A DNA stretch of 64,000 nucleotides from Anadara kagoshimensis (taxonomy: Eukaryota > Mollusca > Bivalvia > Arcoida > Arcidae), in contig CM037861.1 in assembly GCA_021292105.1 (NCBI GenBank), forward strand, positions 28,978,545 to 29,042,544, in the 5' to 3' direction. The position numbers were made by a program, and so were the translations under genes. Positions within the stretch are counted from its first letter, which is position 1. Each line of letters opens with the position of its first letter. The notes beneath the pieces were generated by a model that saw only the letters and a list, made by a program, of their open reading frames with translations, made no database searches and had not been told where the DNA came from. This document shows positions 9,801 through 24,591 of the stretch, piece after piece.

Positions 9801-12800
9801 CAAAGTCAAACACAAACATACTGGTCCATGTCAAAATTATAATTCCAAATCAGTCACAAACTAAATAAATCGAACCATGTCCAAATCACAATCTCTAAAG
9901 TAAAGTAACAATGAAACACAGACATCAAAATCTTTAAAGCAAAGTTAAAACTTTAAAAACTCGCAAATTAAATTAAACACATGCACTTTTACTAGTGAAA
10001 CAAGGCCGGGTTCTCTGGAAGGACAAGCATTTCCTTACTACACTCGCGGCGATTTTTAAACAAAATATGTAAAACAAAACGGAGATCGTTGAAGTACATT
10101 TTATGTGTACTGAAGAATATGATAGGCATAAATGTGTTATGTGATAGTTATCTTTAACATATAATTGAATTTTTGTTTTAATTTAACAGGCATTCATAGT
10201 TAAAATATAGAAAAAAACTATTTGAAAAAATTTTGACGGACGGACAGAAATAAAAATAGGGCAATAATTACTTTCAATCACTTGTGAAAACATAAATTAT
10301 CACAAATACTAAATCAAAAAGTAATAAACATTGCTTATCTGTTCACTGATTTCACCAAAATCGCATTACTTACCCATGTGTTAGCCCATGGAAATATCAT
10401 CCCAAGTGTAAACAATCCTAACATCGGGGCACCTATCATGCCAAACAACTGTAGTGCTGCTTGTAGAATATTGCCCAACTGAGAGGCAACGTATGTCATT
10501 GCGAGACCAAGAATACCATATCCGACAGCTGAAATAAGGAACGTTGTGGTATAAATAATTAAAGAAACAACAACAACATCAACAACAGATCTAAACGAAG
10601 TGACATGAAAATGCTTCAAAGTAAATTGATGTGTACAACCTTAGAACTGTAATATGGTATATACTGTGAAACAGAAAAAAATTCGCGTTCTTTATTCCTA
10701 ATTTCAAGATATATGCGTGCTTTAATATGACAATCAGTGCAAATGCAAGTGTGGTATAGCTATATCGAATTGAAATATTTGCGAAAGCCTAATTTTTCAT
10801 CTTGTCTCGAATTTGCGCGAAAATGATCGGGAAAAATCCTCGATTTACAGTAATAAGGAACAGGTAAAGAGTTTTCTTAAGTAAATTGTTTCCAATTTTT
10901 TTATTTTGTTAGTCTGTACTATCGTGGATTTTTATTTAGTCCTGGTGCCAGTTTCCCAATCATTCTTAAACTAAGATTTTACTTAACTTAAATCTCGCAA
11001 AATTTCAAATTTCTATCATTTTGCTATTTTTTAAAGTTATTCGGGAATTCAAGGTGTCAGTTATGAACACATGGATTAGTTAGTAGGATGCTTGTTTTTG
11101 ATTAATTTTAGATTAAATAATAAAATATTTAGTCTAAAAAAGGATTTATTTGTAGATTTGAAAAAGATAATAAAAATTTGCTAGATTTAATTTTAAAAAA
11201 TCTTAGTAATGGAGTGATTGGAAAACTGAATGGATTAATTAATAGCATTAGGTTTTGCGTTCCTGCCAAGAATATTTCACTTATATCGAAACATCACCAG
11301 CTACAAGTGAAGTGGCTGAAATTTTTACTTTTGTAGTGCGCTCAGGGCAATATGCAGGGGGTTTCTTTAACGACTGTCATGACACGGGGTATTGATTTTA
11401 AGGTTTCTTCCAAAGGACCCCATGACTTTTATGTCTACACGCCGAGTGGATGGCGAAAGAACAGTCAATACCTTATACAAGTCTTGGTCAGATCCGACCG
11501 GGTTCGAAACCAAGACCTCTCACATACGGAGCGAACACTCTACCAAATGAGCTACCGCATCAGTCATTGTGAAATTGGAGCCTGTCGTGTTATGTACTGC
11601 TTACCTACCTAGACATTTAGCAACTAACGTAGCCCTTCGTTCAGATATATCACGTACTATGTATGGTTTTATGATATCTTCGAGCATCACTGCTGCCAAT
11701 GAATTCAATCCAGATGAAATAGTACTAAAATAAAAAAAATCTTTAAAACCCAAAAATACACTGACACAATATAATGACAGAATAAGTAATTCACTATTAG
11801 AAAAAGATTGGGATTAAATAATGAGAACGTACCAAAACAAACTGAAAACTTAGTTATTTTTGGTTTGATTGGTGGTGTTCAATAGGTCAGGTATAATTGA
11901 GTTTTTTAATGTTCTTCACCACAAGTTTTAAACATATACATTATAAAATACAGAACAAAAGTTTGAGTAAGATCTACCAGCAGAGAATAGTAATAATGAC
12001 TGTGTAAAACAAAGAGATGACAACTATTGAAAAAAAACAGATCTGTCGGCCATTGTGCAGACCGTATAAAACGTTTCGAGTTTTTTAGAGGTCCAACTTA
12101 AAAATTAAGTCATTTATTATGGCTCACTCAATTAACAGAAATTGTTTCATCAGCTAGACAATATACTATTGTCTAAATTTGCTGCTATATAAAATCTGAA
12201 ACTCCTCAAAAACTAAGGTATACTCCCTCATGCAAAGTATTTTTCAGCTAAAAGTTAAATATATTTTGGTCCTTTCGATATTTTTTAAGCTCTTGAAAAC
12301 GATTTTGGTTTCATAATTTGTTCAAAGAACTATTGATTAGAAATTGAATTCCGAAACGGTCGTCTAGTGCTATACAAACACTGGTATTGTATGTAATTAA
12401 AATTCCAATGTGAGACGGTAATGCTTACCTGAGAGTTCCACTGAATATGCAAGCTACAAATAACCCAGGTACACCAGGTACATGTGCCATAACATCCATA
12501 ACAAACAGTGGATACAGCTAAACATAGATTATACGTATTACAACAACAATAATAAAGAATATTTCTAAAGTGTCATTAAATAAAAGTCTTTATTGGAGGA
12601 TGGATAAAATAAAAAATTATGTTATATATGGTGTGAAAAGAGAGAAAGAGAGTGTGTGTATAATAAAGCGGTATGCGTTATTGACGTATCGCTGGCACGC
12701 CCAAAGTGTTCCTACAAAGGCCCGACATGCTTGAATTACACAAAAAGAATAAAAATTCGTCCGGAATTGTGACATTTAATGACGTCACTATTACGGCATT

Positions 12801-15800
12801 AGTTGCCGTGACGCTGCTTTGGTACCGTGATGGCGGCCAGTGTCGGAACATAAAAGGCATGGCCGGCGATACATCAATTGTACTACGTGATTTAGTGGTT
12901 GAGAGGACTACATCCCAGCGCATGCTTACGTATGACACCGCCTCTCATCGCCTAGGTTCGACTGTAATGATATTAAAATGGTTTCCATTGGCATAGCTCA
13001 ATTTTTGGTCGGCCTGACTTAATATTTTAAAATCAGAAGCAATGTGTATTGGTAAATTATGTGTAAATATCACTTCTATGTTTCAGAAGTTTTTTGTTTT
13101 TTAGTTAAACACAACCTTCAGAAAATATGTATATTCTTATATGAAATTATTATTATTTGACCAATATAATCAATGTTCACAGATATTTGTTTGTAATTAT
13201 AAATAGGACACTTTGTTTCATTTTATATTTATGCTATGCTTCAATATAACCACTTTGTGATACTGTTATTGATATCATTATAATATAAACCAATGTTTCA
13301 AAATAATCTTTTTGTAGTTCAGTACAACCATTGTTATTGTTATATTATGTGGGTATGATTATACCTACTTGATCTGAGGCCACTATAAGTCCGAACTTTA
13401 TCGGATCACATGTGCTGTAAAAGGCATACATCACAATACCAACTAAACTACACAAGTATAATATAATACACAATCCAGGAAAATTCAACCATAGAGCTCT
13501 GAAAGAAAATTTTGAAAATTAAGTTGTATTGCTCTTAAATAAAAAAAGCCACATGTATCTATCAATTTCCAAATCACAACCCCAAAACACAGTTAAAAAA
13601 AACTTTGAAACTGACAAATTATGTTACATTTGAACATCCGCCAGGGATGCGAGACCAGGTACTCCGGAAAAGGTAAGCACCTTCTGTTTAGCTAACTTCA
13701 TCTTCCACGTTTGTATATTATTATGTATAAAATATTATCATAAGGTTAAATACTAAATAATTCCTACTGTTTCAAAATGACGAAGTCTTGTTTCACAAAC
13801 AAAATAACATACATTTTACAATTGGAAAACTTTTTGAGAAAAGCATAAGATCCTTTTAAGTATGTCAGTAGAGATAATCATGGCTGACAAGAATTTAAAT
13901 AATCTGATGACCCTTTACACTAGAACAAACCAAAATAGAAAATAAATGGTTTGCACCCGTATGTTCAAGGTTCAATTTTTATGGCAAAGATTCTTCTTAC
14001 TAAGAAAATTTGAAATCTGAATAATTGAGATAGTTTGCATGGGGTAATACGCCTTTTACAGCATGTGCGATAAATTTAAGGTCATTATGAAGTCCACTTC
14101 AAGAAGCCTATTGCACTTATGCTATAAATTGTGTTGAAATGTTTCAATTAATACGCTATGGTAGAGCTTGTTCCCACTACGAGGACTTTGTACAGTGAAG
14201 TAGGCTGCTTGCACATAAATTGTTGACTCAGGGATATTGCAAGCCTAGGTTTATGGCCGTCATCACAGTATTGGTGATAAGTTTGATGTCTCTGTGTCTA
14301 GGATTGCCCTGAATATATTTGACGTCTCATAGTTCCATGTTCCTTTTACACAATTTTGATTATACACGTGGCGGGTGTAGCTAGCTAAACAGGAGATGCT
14401 TACCCTTCCGGAGCACCCGGCCTCACTTCCCTCGTGGAAGTTTACATGTCTAACATAACTTGTCAGTTCCAAAGTTTTTACTTTGCTTCTGGATTGTGAT
14501 TCGGACATGGATTAGTATGTTTGTTTTTGATTAATAGTACCTTAAAATATTATAAAACATTATTCCAGTGTTAATTTTACAGTACTAAACGGTAGTTTTC
14601 GTTTAAAATTGTAAAACATTTTTTGAAGGGGTTAAAATATATAACAGACCAAAATATATTTAACCACATTTAGCGTAGGAAATACTTTGCATCAGGGAGT
14701 GTACCTTAGTTTTTATTGATTCTCATAATTTAACTAACAGCGTATTTTGACATTAGTACATTTCTGACAATACCAAACTATTACCTAATGAGTTTGTTAC
14801 ATCTCCCGGGAATGCGTAGTTCACCGATAGAGAAATCTTAGATATCAAATGAGTGTAAAACCGAACCCAGGAACATACCGGTATTACGTACATGTATATA
14901 TATTTTCGATTTTTGCATGGTCATGGGTTCTTTGTACCACCAGGAATATTTACACTTTATATTTCGGTAATTATCTGATATACTTTTGCTGCTTGTGTCT
15001 ATGAACATATTTGATCTCTCTCTCTCTCTCAACGCTCGTTATTCCTTTTTTGTTTACATGTCTGGCAATTGGTATGACAGGATTTATAGGCAAAACACTG
15101 ACCTGTCCGTTTGACCCTTATTTCAAATATTTATAATAGAAAAATACATTTTTGTATAGGTAAAATAATTGACAAATGAGAAACACTACTAACTTTATTA
15201 ACACCTGTAGTTAACACCTGTGCATGTATTGTGTATATTTTAAAAAACCTAACACTCCCGATATATGGGTGGATTATCCTATGTGAATATTATTTTAAAA
15301 GATCAATGTTGTTTGCCTATAATACTTACAGTTGTGTACGTTTCAGACTTCCACAGGTGATTGCCCGCTGCACCTGAGCTTGATTTGTCCCATAAATCGA
15401 CACCCATAAAAATGCACCACCAATAACTAACGACCAAACACTATGTCTAACACTCGGGTCTACGCTAAAACTAGAAAACAGAATAACGTCAATGTGGTTC
15501 ATAAATGCAAGCGCCAAACTGTTTTTGGGAGGAAAATGGATATTCCATTTCAAATAACAATGGTTGGAATTTATTACAAGCATTGTGAATTCATTTATTT
15601 GCTTGGTGTCTCATTTCCATGATTTGCTTACATATTATACTAATTTTAATTTTACAGCACTAGACCGTCGTTTCGGAATACAATTCCTCATCAGTAGTAC
15701 TTGGACCAAAATGGTGATACCAAAATCTATTTCCAGATGTTGAGCAGATATAACCAAAGGACCAAAATATATTTTATTGAATTTAGCCAAGGAAATACAT

Positions 15801-17310
15801 TGCATGAGGGAGTATACCCTAGTTTTTGAGGAACTAAGATTTTAACTAGCATCAAATCTAGGCAATAGTATATTTCGACAAATTTAGACAATACATATAA
15901 TAGTATATATCGAAAGATATACCATTTCTATAAAACTATTTACTCGTTAAATGCTACTCGTTCTTTCTCTGCTGCAATCTTCCAAGCTCTTTCCAAGCCT
16001 CCTAGCTCAATACAGCCTTGAATAAGTGATGCCAGTATCCCCGCTATCATCATGACAACTTGAAATGTATCCGTCCATAAAACAGCCTTCATACCGCCCT
16101 AAAAATATGCTTTGCATTTAGGAATAACACTAAACAAATATGACATTTATAAGATCGATGTCGACGAACTCTGCCACAAAATTAGAGGGGCATTCTTCGG
16201 TTTAATGGAATCTGGAATACATGGCGACTTTTTACATCCACTTACAAGTTTAAAGATTTATAACTCTATCGTATTACCACGTGCTTTGTTTGGATCCGAG
16301 TTATGGTCTTCGATACCAGTAACATCATTACGTCGTCCGACCACAATACATCATTATTGCTTAAAAGAATACAGAACATTCATATGCGAACAAGATCAGA
16401 TATGGTGACAGGACTTCTTGGAACTTTTTCAATCGAACATATCATCGACAAAAACAAGCTAACGTTCTTTGGGTCGTTCTGTCGATTGCTGAACGCTTCA
16501 GCGGTGAAATGACTGTTTTTAATCCGGTATTTTCAATTTAGTGTTGGATCTGTGCAATCGAACATTGGATATATGCAAGATATACACCGCATTCTAGTCA
16601 GATATGGTCTTGATCAGATGTGTTATCAAATGTTTGTTTATCTAAATACCAATGGAAGCGGTTATTATCAGAAACTATTAGGGAAAAACACAATTCTGAG
16701 TGGTATACTAGAATCTCAACTTCTGAAGGCTTCTCTCGCTTCATCCGTATTCACAACGAAAATGTTCCAAATGACTGGTGGAAAATTAGCAGAAAACAGT
16801 TGTCTCTTAAATCGGCATGTTTTCTTATGATTAATCTTTGTTGTGTACTACCCAACAGCAAAATAAAGTGCACATGATGCGTATCAGACGTCATAGATAT
16901 TGTAAAACATGTGATGTATGGATGCCATGCAACTGTACACATACTAGAAACATTCTGGGATGACATTATAGATAGGTTTGGTGTATATACTTTATATATT
17001 TTAGACAATTTAGATCAGGACAGTTTAATAACAGTGTTACTTGGTGGAACTCACAGGGGTCTGGAAGATGCTATGATCGATTATGATGTGCTGAACTTTG
17101 GAATATTTTGCTCCATATTCATGAAGAAGGTGTTTGCTGATCAACAGTTGATTCGAGTTTATTGAATAGCTGAACAGTCGAGTTGTCATTTTAAAGACAT
17201 TTTTCATATTACTCTAATATTATGTATATACGTTTGAATTTCTAGCTTTCGTTTGTTAGTTCCTTACCTTTCTATCCTTTCTAACTGATATCCCTGAGAG
17301 GAGGAAATTA

Positions 17311-17384
<74 letters not shown>

Positions 17385-20300
17385 GCAAAATGTAAACTTT
17401 GAAACTGTCAAGTTAGGTTTAACACATTAAATTCCACCAGGGAAGTGAGGCCGGGTGCTCTGGAAGAGTAAACACCTGCTGTTTAGCTAGTTATACCCGC
17501 CAGTTGTGTAATCAAAATTGAATGAATGAACATTGAACTATGGAACATCAAGTCCATTTACCCTTAATTCTTGATCATTGCTAAAGCTGTTTTAATTTTG
17601 CTGCAATAGACGGCGTTTTCTCAATACTATTCCTTTACAGTAGTGCTAAAGAAATGTTTCAAGATATTCAAATTTGAAAATATAGAGGATCAAAATATAT
17701 TTTACCAAATCCACCATTAAGCATACTTTGGTGTTTTTGACGAATTTTAAACTTTAAGCAGATAATTTTGATAAACAATGTTATTCTGACAATACTATGC
17801 ATTGCATATTGGGCTAATAATAATGGTTTACCAGGTAAGTGGTTGTTTACATTACTAAACCTATTGTAATTTTGCATTCCTTGACGACCGACCGTTTTGG
17901 AAAAGAATTCCCAATCATCAGTGCTCAGACAACAATCGTAAAATTCAAATATATTTGAAGATGTTGCTATTAGAAAAATAGGATTAAGCGGATACCAGAT
18001 TTTTATCTATTTTAATTCTTGCCTAAAGATTTATTAACATAGTCCGATTACTTATTCAATGAGAAATACAGATGTGGCAGTAAAAAGATCGTGCGTTACT
18101 TAATTAAAATTTCATCAATGTGATATGCAGATCTATAATTCTTATAACATGTGTTGAAATAATTTAGTTCAATTTCTTATATTAAGTATAAAAAACAAAT
18201 AAAACCAGTTTTCATCAGACGCACATCTGAATTCAGACAATGCGTATCACGTAGTAAAATGCTTTATCGCCAATCACTTTATCTATTAAGACAAAAATCT
18301 TAACTTTGTCAGGAGAGCTTGAGGTTTTGTAGTTTTGAAACATTAAATGAAAAAATTGTGTCGCTCTAGGCTGCCCATGTGTAATTAAATGCATTTTATT
18401 CTTTATTTTCATGTTTGTGCTGTTTTACCTGTTGTCCATTCATAAAAAAAGTGCAATGGGCAATCCGTGACGTATGCTGGTTAGGAATAGAGACACCTAT
18501 ATAACCCGTATCGCGTGAATACGCATTAGCCAATCAAAACCCAGTTCTGAATGACTTATATGAATGTAGCTGTCGAATATTCCATATCAACATGTCAGAG
18601 GGGCAACAGCTACCTTTCAATTAATTGCTAAATTTTATCCCGAAAACTAAAAAATTACAGTGAAAATTAAAAGTTTAACAATGTAGATAGAAAAATAGTA
18701 TTTTAAACAAGACCGCAAACGAACAAGTATTTATTTCTCAGCAAACTTTTATTGAAAAAGTTTATTAAAATTTACTCATGTAAATTAAAACCTATTATAA
18801 GAAAATGCTGAGAATATTTGAAAAAAATATTCAAAATACGAAAAAACATGTGTTCTTATAACACATGTGAAATTTCAAGCATATTGAAGTTATATCAAGT
18901 AAGATATCCAAGTTAGAATCACACCACCCATTCAAACATGCTTTCTCCGAACTTAAATGTGATCGAACTATAGTTGAATATGGTATAACATCAAACATAG
19001 AGAAGAAATAACCTTTGCTACTTTTTTGATGACCAAGCAAGAGAATTACTTATGTCTTACAGACATATTCTTAAAACATTTATAATCATCAAAAACAAAA
19101 ATACTAATCATTGTCCGAATCACAATCCAAAGTAAAAAAAATTAAAACTGATAAGTTAGGTTAAACACGCGCACTTCAACCAGGGAAGTAAGGCCGTGTG
19201 GTCCGGAAGGGGGTTGCTCCTGTTTAGCTAGGTACACCCGCCACGTAAGTAATCAAAATGGAGAGTTAAAGGAACATGGAACATGCAATCCTGGACATAG
19301 AAACATCATACTTATCATTAATATTTTGCTAACGACCATACAAAATTTTTGAGGGCCCTGATAAGACTAAGCTTGCAATATCCCTTGGTCAAAAATTTAT
19401 CTGTAGCCAGCTTGTTTCGTTGTATAAATTTAAAGTTCCCTTAGTGGCAAGAAGCTGTACCATAACGTATTATATGGGAAACAAATACACCATAAGCAGG
19501 AGAAGCATGTATATTGCAGCATAAAAATGATAAGTTGAAAAAGGAAAACTTGAAGTCATCACGTTTGTCATACATTTCATATGTAGCGTTTCAATGGCGA
19601 ACAAACCAACATTCTACATAATTTTCAGCTGCAAAGACATTCTCATGTTTTCCTGTTTCGTTTTATGATTTCAGATGTGACATTGTTGTTGTTTTTAATT
19701 TACAATAAGAGACAGCCTCCAAGAAATGCTACATTAATGACAAACCTAATCAGTTTCGATATTCTCAACTTGTCCATTTATAAATTAAGTTCATTAACAT
19801 TCTTCTCCTGCTTATGGGGCATTTGTTTCACAGTTTATACTCTACGGTATGGCATGTTCCTTTTATACAAAGAAGCAAAGCAATCAGCTTTCAAATATTT
19901 TTTTTGATTCTCGGATGTTGCAAGTATATGCTTACGAAAACCCTTAGAAATGTTTCATGCCCGTTAACACAATATTGTTTATAAGCATATAGCTGTGTGC
20001 AAAAGTATCCTGCTCATTTTAGACGTCCCATAGTTCCTTGTGAATTCTTAATTTGGACATCATATTCGGTGGGTATAGCTAGCTAGACAAGACTTGCTTA
20101 ACTTTTGGAAACACCAGTTATCACCTCCCTGGTATGAAATTCGTGTGTTTTACTGTGTTAGTTTTCAATGTTTTTTTAAGTAATTTGATGGAACAGTTTG
20201 TTTTATGGTTCATAATTATATAAAATGTTCAAAAGTTGTAGGTAATACATACTATTGCTGTATAGAATGTGCACACAACTCCAACTGATATGATCGCTCC

Positions 20301-21262
20301 CCATAATGATAAACCAGTTACTGAAAAATCAAAATATGTAAAGATTAATTATTTAATTTTCATTTGTTTAAAGCATTTTGATTTGTTAGTTCTTTTCTGT
20401 TACGTTTACAAAATGGATTTGCTCCCAGTGACGTCATCTCATTATGGGTGACGCACAGAGGCATTAAAATTCCTACACCATAGTGTTTGCTATATTGTTT
20501 ACCTTACTACGGCTATATTGCTGTTTAAATTGTTGATTTGTCGTTGAACAATTTCTATAAATTGAATTATAAGAAATAACATTAAACTTCCTAATTAATG
20601 GTCGTCATCACAGTATTGTTGAGAAGTTTGATATCTCTGTGTCCAGGATTGCCCTGGGTATATTTGACGTCTCATAGTTCCATGTTCCTTTCACACAATT
20701 TTTATTACACACGTGGCGGATGAAACCAGCTAAAGTATGAAAGAATTGGACAATTTTCATACTTCCATAACAAAAAGAAAAATTATTTTAATTCTTATAA
20801 TAATGAAAATATGTAAGTTAAAAATCAAAATGTTCAGATTAAAAATTAGAAATACGAATAAAAGTCAAAATGTGTACAATTAAGATGACGTGTAAAACGT
20901 AAAAAAAAAGTGAAATATGTGATATAAATTTAAAAAAAAAAAACCGGATGAAAATGTGTACAATTAAGATGACAATGTTACATATGTCACCATACATACA
21001 CCACAATGTGTACAATTGAAAATCAAAATGTTTAAATGTTAAAACTAAAATGTTAACAGATTAAAATGTAATTGTTTACAAATAAACATCCAAATCAGTA
21101 CAAATAAAATAAATATGTACAATTAAAATTCAAAGTATGAACAATAACATTTAAAATGTGTACCAATAAGATGAAAATGTTTAAGTATTACAATCAAAAT
21201 GTGTAAAATGTAAATCAAAAATGTGTACAAATTCAAATTAAAATAAAAGCTAAACAAAAAAC

Positions 21263-21306
<44 letters not shown>

Positions 21307-24300
21307 CAAAGAGGAACTATATATTTTCTGTGCTTGAACTAATTTGTTGACAACATGTGAGTCAATAGAAAACTAGAAGACATAAAATGATAACGTTAAA
21401 ATGTTACAATACGGAATTTTAACTTGCCTGCATTTAATGCTAACGATGGTCCATACAGCACAATAGACATGTAAATAATCTACAAGTTAGAATAAAAAAG
21501 GTACATTGACTTATTGAAATAAATTGAAATCCAACAAGGTCAAGGTTTGAAAACATTTAAAACATGCAGTTTAAATTTTGAAAGGCAAATCCAGTGTCTC
21601 TCACCGATGTGAGTTCGAGTCTCGCTAAGACCACGTGTGAGAAAGTTAATTTTCCTTGCCGTTGGCCTTTACTCGTTCATCCGGTGTCAGCATAATGTAA
21701 CTGGGTGATTGGAACGCTTGTCTGTTGTGTACTGACTCGGTGAGCTGCACCTTAATGTCGCCCCGAGTGCGCGCTGGTACAAGACAGACCATAAAACACA
21801 CTTGCACTTCACAAGCATTCACAAACTTCTTCATAGATTAATCCATAGAGGTAATTTTTACTTTTTGCGAATAGCTGAAAAAATGTTGATGCGATGTTGA
21901 GCAACATTCAACAAAAATATAATTTACAAGGTAAAATAAAAAGGGTACACTGACTTACTGATGCAATCAAACATAAACATATCGGTCAAGGTTTGAAAAC
22001 ATGCAGATTTAAGTTAATCACGTGACCTTCCAACTAGGGAAACTAGGCCGGGTGCTCAGAAAGGGTTAGCACCACGTGTTTAGATATCTACACCGCATTG
22101 TGTGAATTAAAATTGAAAATGAAAGGAACATGAGACTATGGAATGTAAAATATTTCCAGGATAATTTTTTAGAAAATTCTTATCAACAATATTGTGATGA
22201 CATTCATAAAATTTTGAGGGTATTGATAAGGCTGGGTTTGCAATATCATTGAGTAAAACAATTGATATGCAAACAGTTTGTTTCGCCGTGGTTCGAACAA
22301 GCGCTATCATATATAATATGGTATAATATGTAATATCTTCCAAATGTAACATGCTGTGAGTGTAAATTATAAGTAATACGTTTTCACCATGGTAATCAAA
22401 TAAAAAAACAAAACAAACTAATCCATTTCCGAATCACAATCAGAAGCAAAATAAAACTTTGAAACTGACAAGTTAGGTTAAACACGTGAACTTCCACCAG
22501 GGAAGTGAGGCCGGATGCTCCGGAAGGGTAAGCATCCCTTGTTTAGCTGGATATTTCGATTTAACTTGGTAGCCGTTATTTTGATGCAATATACCTGAAG
22601 GTAAAGTATAATATATAGAGTAATTAAGTATAGGGGATGGTATTTACCATTTTTCAACAAGTCTTTAAGCTTTTGCAACGAAAATAAAGTACAGTTATAA
22701 AAAGTTTTAGCTGGATTTATCTGCCAAATAGAGGGTTAGAATATACCAAGAATGCATAGAGAAATTAAGATCTTTATGTCAAGTCTTCAGTACTTACCAT
22801 CTGTAGGGTAAAAAGGATGGAACATGCTGTCCTTACACCTTTACTGAATCTGTACTCAAAATACTGTAAAAACAAAAACAACATTTAATAAATAAATATT
22901 TTTATAGTCAGCTCACATTTATTAAAACGAAGCAGGTTGTTTGCAAATAAAGTGTTGACCTAGGGATATTGCAAACCTATTGCTTTGACCAAAAATATAA
23001 TACAGATATCGCAAAATCAAACACATCTACAGTATGGTACTGTCAAATAACTTTTTAAAGTATTTTTAAAATGGAATAAAAGGCATAAATGTCATCAACT
23101 ATTTTTGAATGAATTTAATAATAATTTTGAAATGGTTTATGATAGTACCATGCTTTCATGTATTTCTTGAAAAACAAAACTTCTAATGTCAGATTTATTT
23201 TTTTTTTTTAAAGAATGATTGCAAAACTGAGGTCCAACTGTTGCCAAGGACATGTTATCTAGCTTGAATTTCAGTCTGTGTATCAGGATATTTTCGTGTT
23301 TGCAAGCATGTATGGTATCAATGAGGCAGTGAGGCCGCTGTTTTGATCACGTTGTATGCTGACGAACTTTTATAGATGCGTATACTGTAAGTTTGCGAGT
23401 ACATTTAAATATTAATGAAATAAATGGATACCAGAGCTTAATCTTGTTAATAATCAAAGCACTGAGGGTGCTGATCGAACAGGGAAAAAGGATCTAGATA
23501 TTACTATAAAACAGTTTAAGAGAACAGAATGAACAGAACAAATATGATGTATTACCGGCATGATGATAACAACGACGAACATTTACTGTAAATGCACTTA
23601 GTTTCACGGGGTCATATGTTCAAAGTTTTGCGACTGCGAAATAAGCGAAAATTAGTAGAACGCGAATAAAACTACAATAATTTTCAATCTTGAATTAGTT
23701 GATTGATTGATTGACTGATAAGTTTTTATTTTGCGGTGCGTTCAGGAAACATGCAGGAGGGATTTTAGCGTCTACCGTGGCACGGGGGCATCGGATTTTA
23801 AGGTTTCTTCCGAAAGACACGTAAAATTTTAATTCTAAATGTCGAGTGTTTGCTGAAAGAACGATCACTGCCTATTTTCATAACCTGGTTAGACCAGATC
23901 CGAACCGTAATGAAGGAAACACAAATGCGGACCTAACTACAACTCCCTCCCCCATACGTTCGGAGCAAGCATTCTACAAAATGTAAAGAACAATTGGCAA
24001 ATCGGATGATTGATACAAACTTAACGTACTTGGATACATGCCATTTAGTCATGCACTACTAAGCCATAGTGATAATACATTGAAGGAGAAGGAAGTGATG
24101 GAAAAACCAATGGTGTCCAGATGTTCAGTCAATTAGAATAAATATTAGTATAATTTCAAATTGTTTACAACAGTCATTTGGATTATGCAAACACACGCTT
24201 GTCTTAAGTAGCTTACTTCCGTTGCCTTACATAATAAAGTCAACTATGTCTGAAGTGTCAAATTCTGTATGAATCCTCACGTTTATTACCCTCATTATCA

Positions 24301-24545
24301 GTAAAAGATATTCACTTCAATAACCCACTTCAGTTATCTTAAATAATATAAGCCTTTTTGAGAGGGGGTATACTGTACTGCCATCCATAAATTATTATAC
24401 TATTATACAAACTTTAAAATAGTCATATCATTACAGACTGAACATTTTGACAAATTGCTGAAAACATCATTTGCTACAGCTGACTTTTTTCTGTTAAAAT
24501 AGTATTTAATCTTAAAAAATATTTTTCCACATTTTATATTCTTCC

Positions 24546-24591
<46 letters not shown>

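Noticed and set aside
12678-12996. overlapping open frames on both strands
   Set aside because: Both run across MITE-G, whose GC-rich core lacks stops; no protein similarity.
16105-17300. host gene with several short exons on the plus strand
   Set aside because: The frames are consecutive pieces of a reverse-transcriptase C-terminus with frame changes, which fits a decayed LINE.
20755-21245. CRISPR-like regular array
   Set aside because: Motif spacing is irregular and units are degenerate; the genome is animal.
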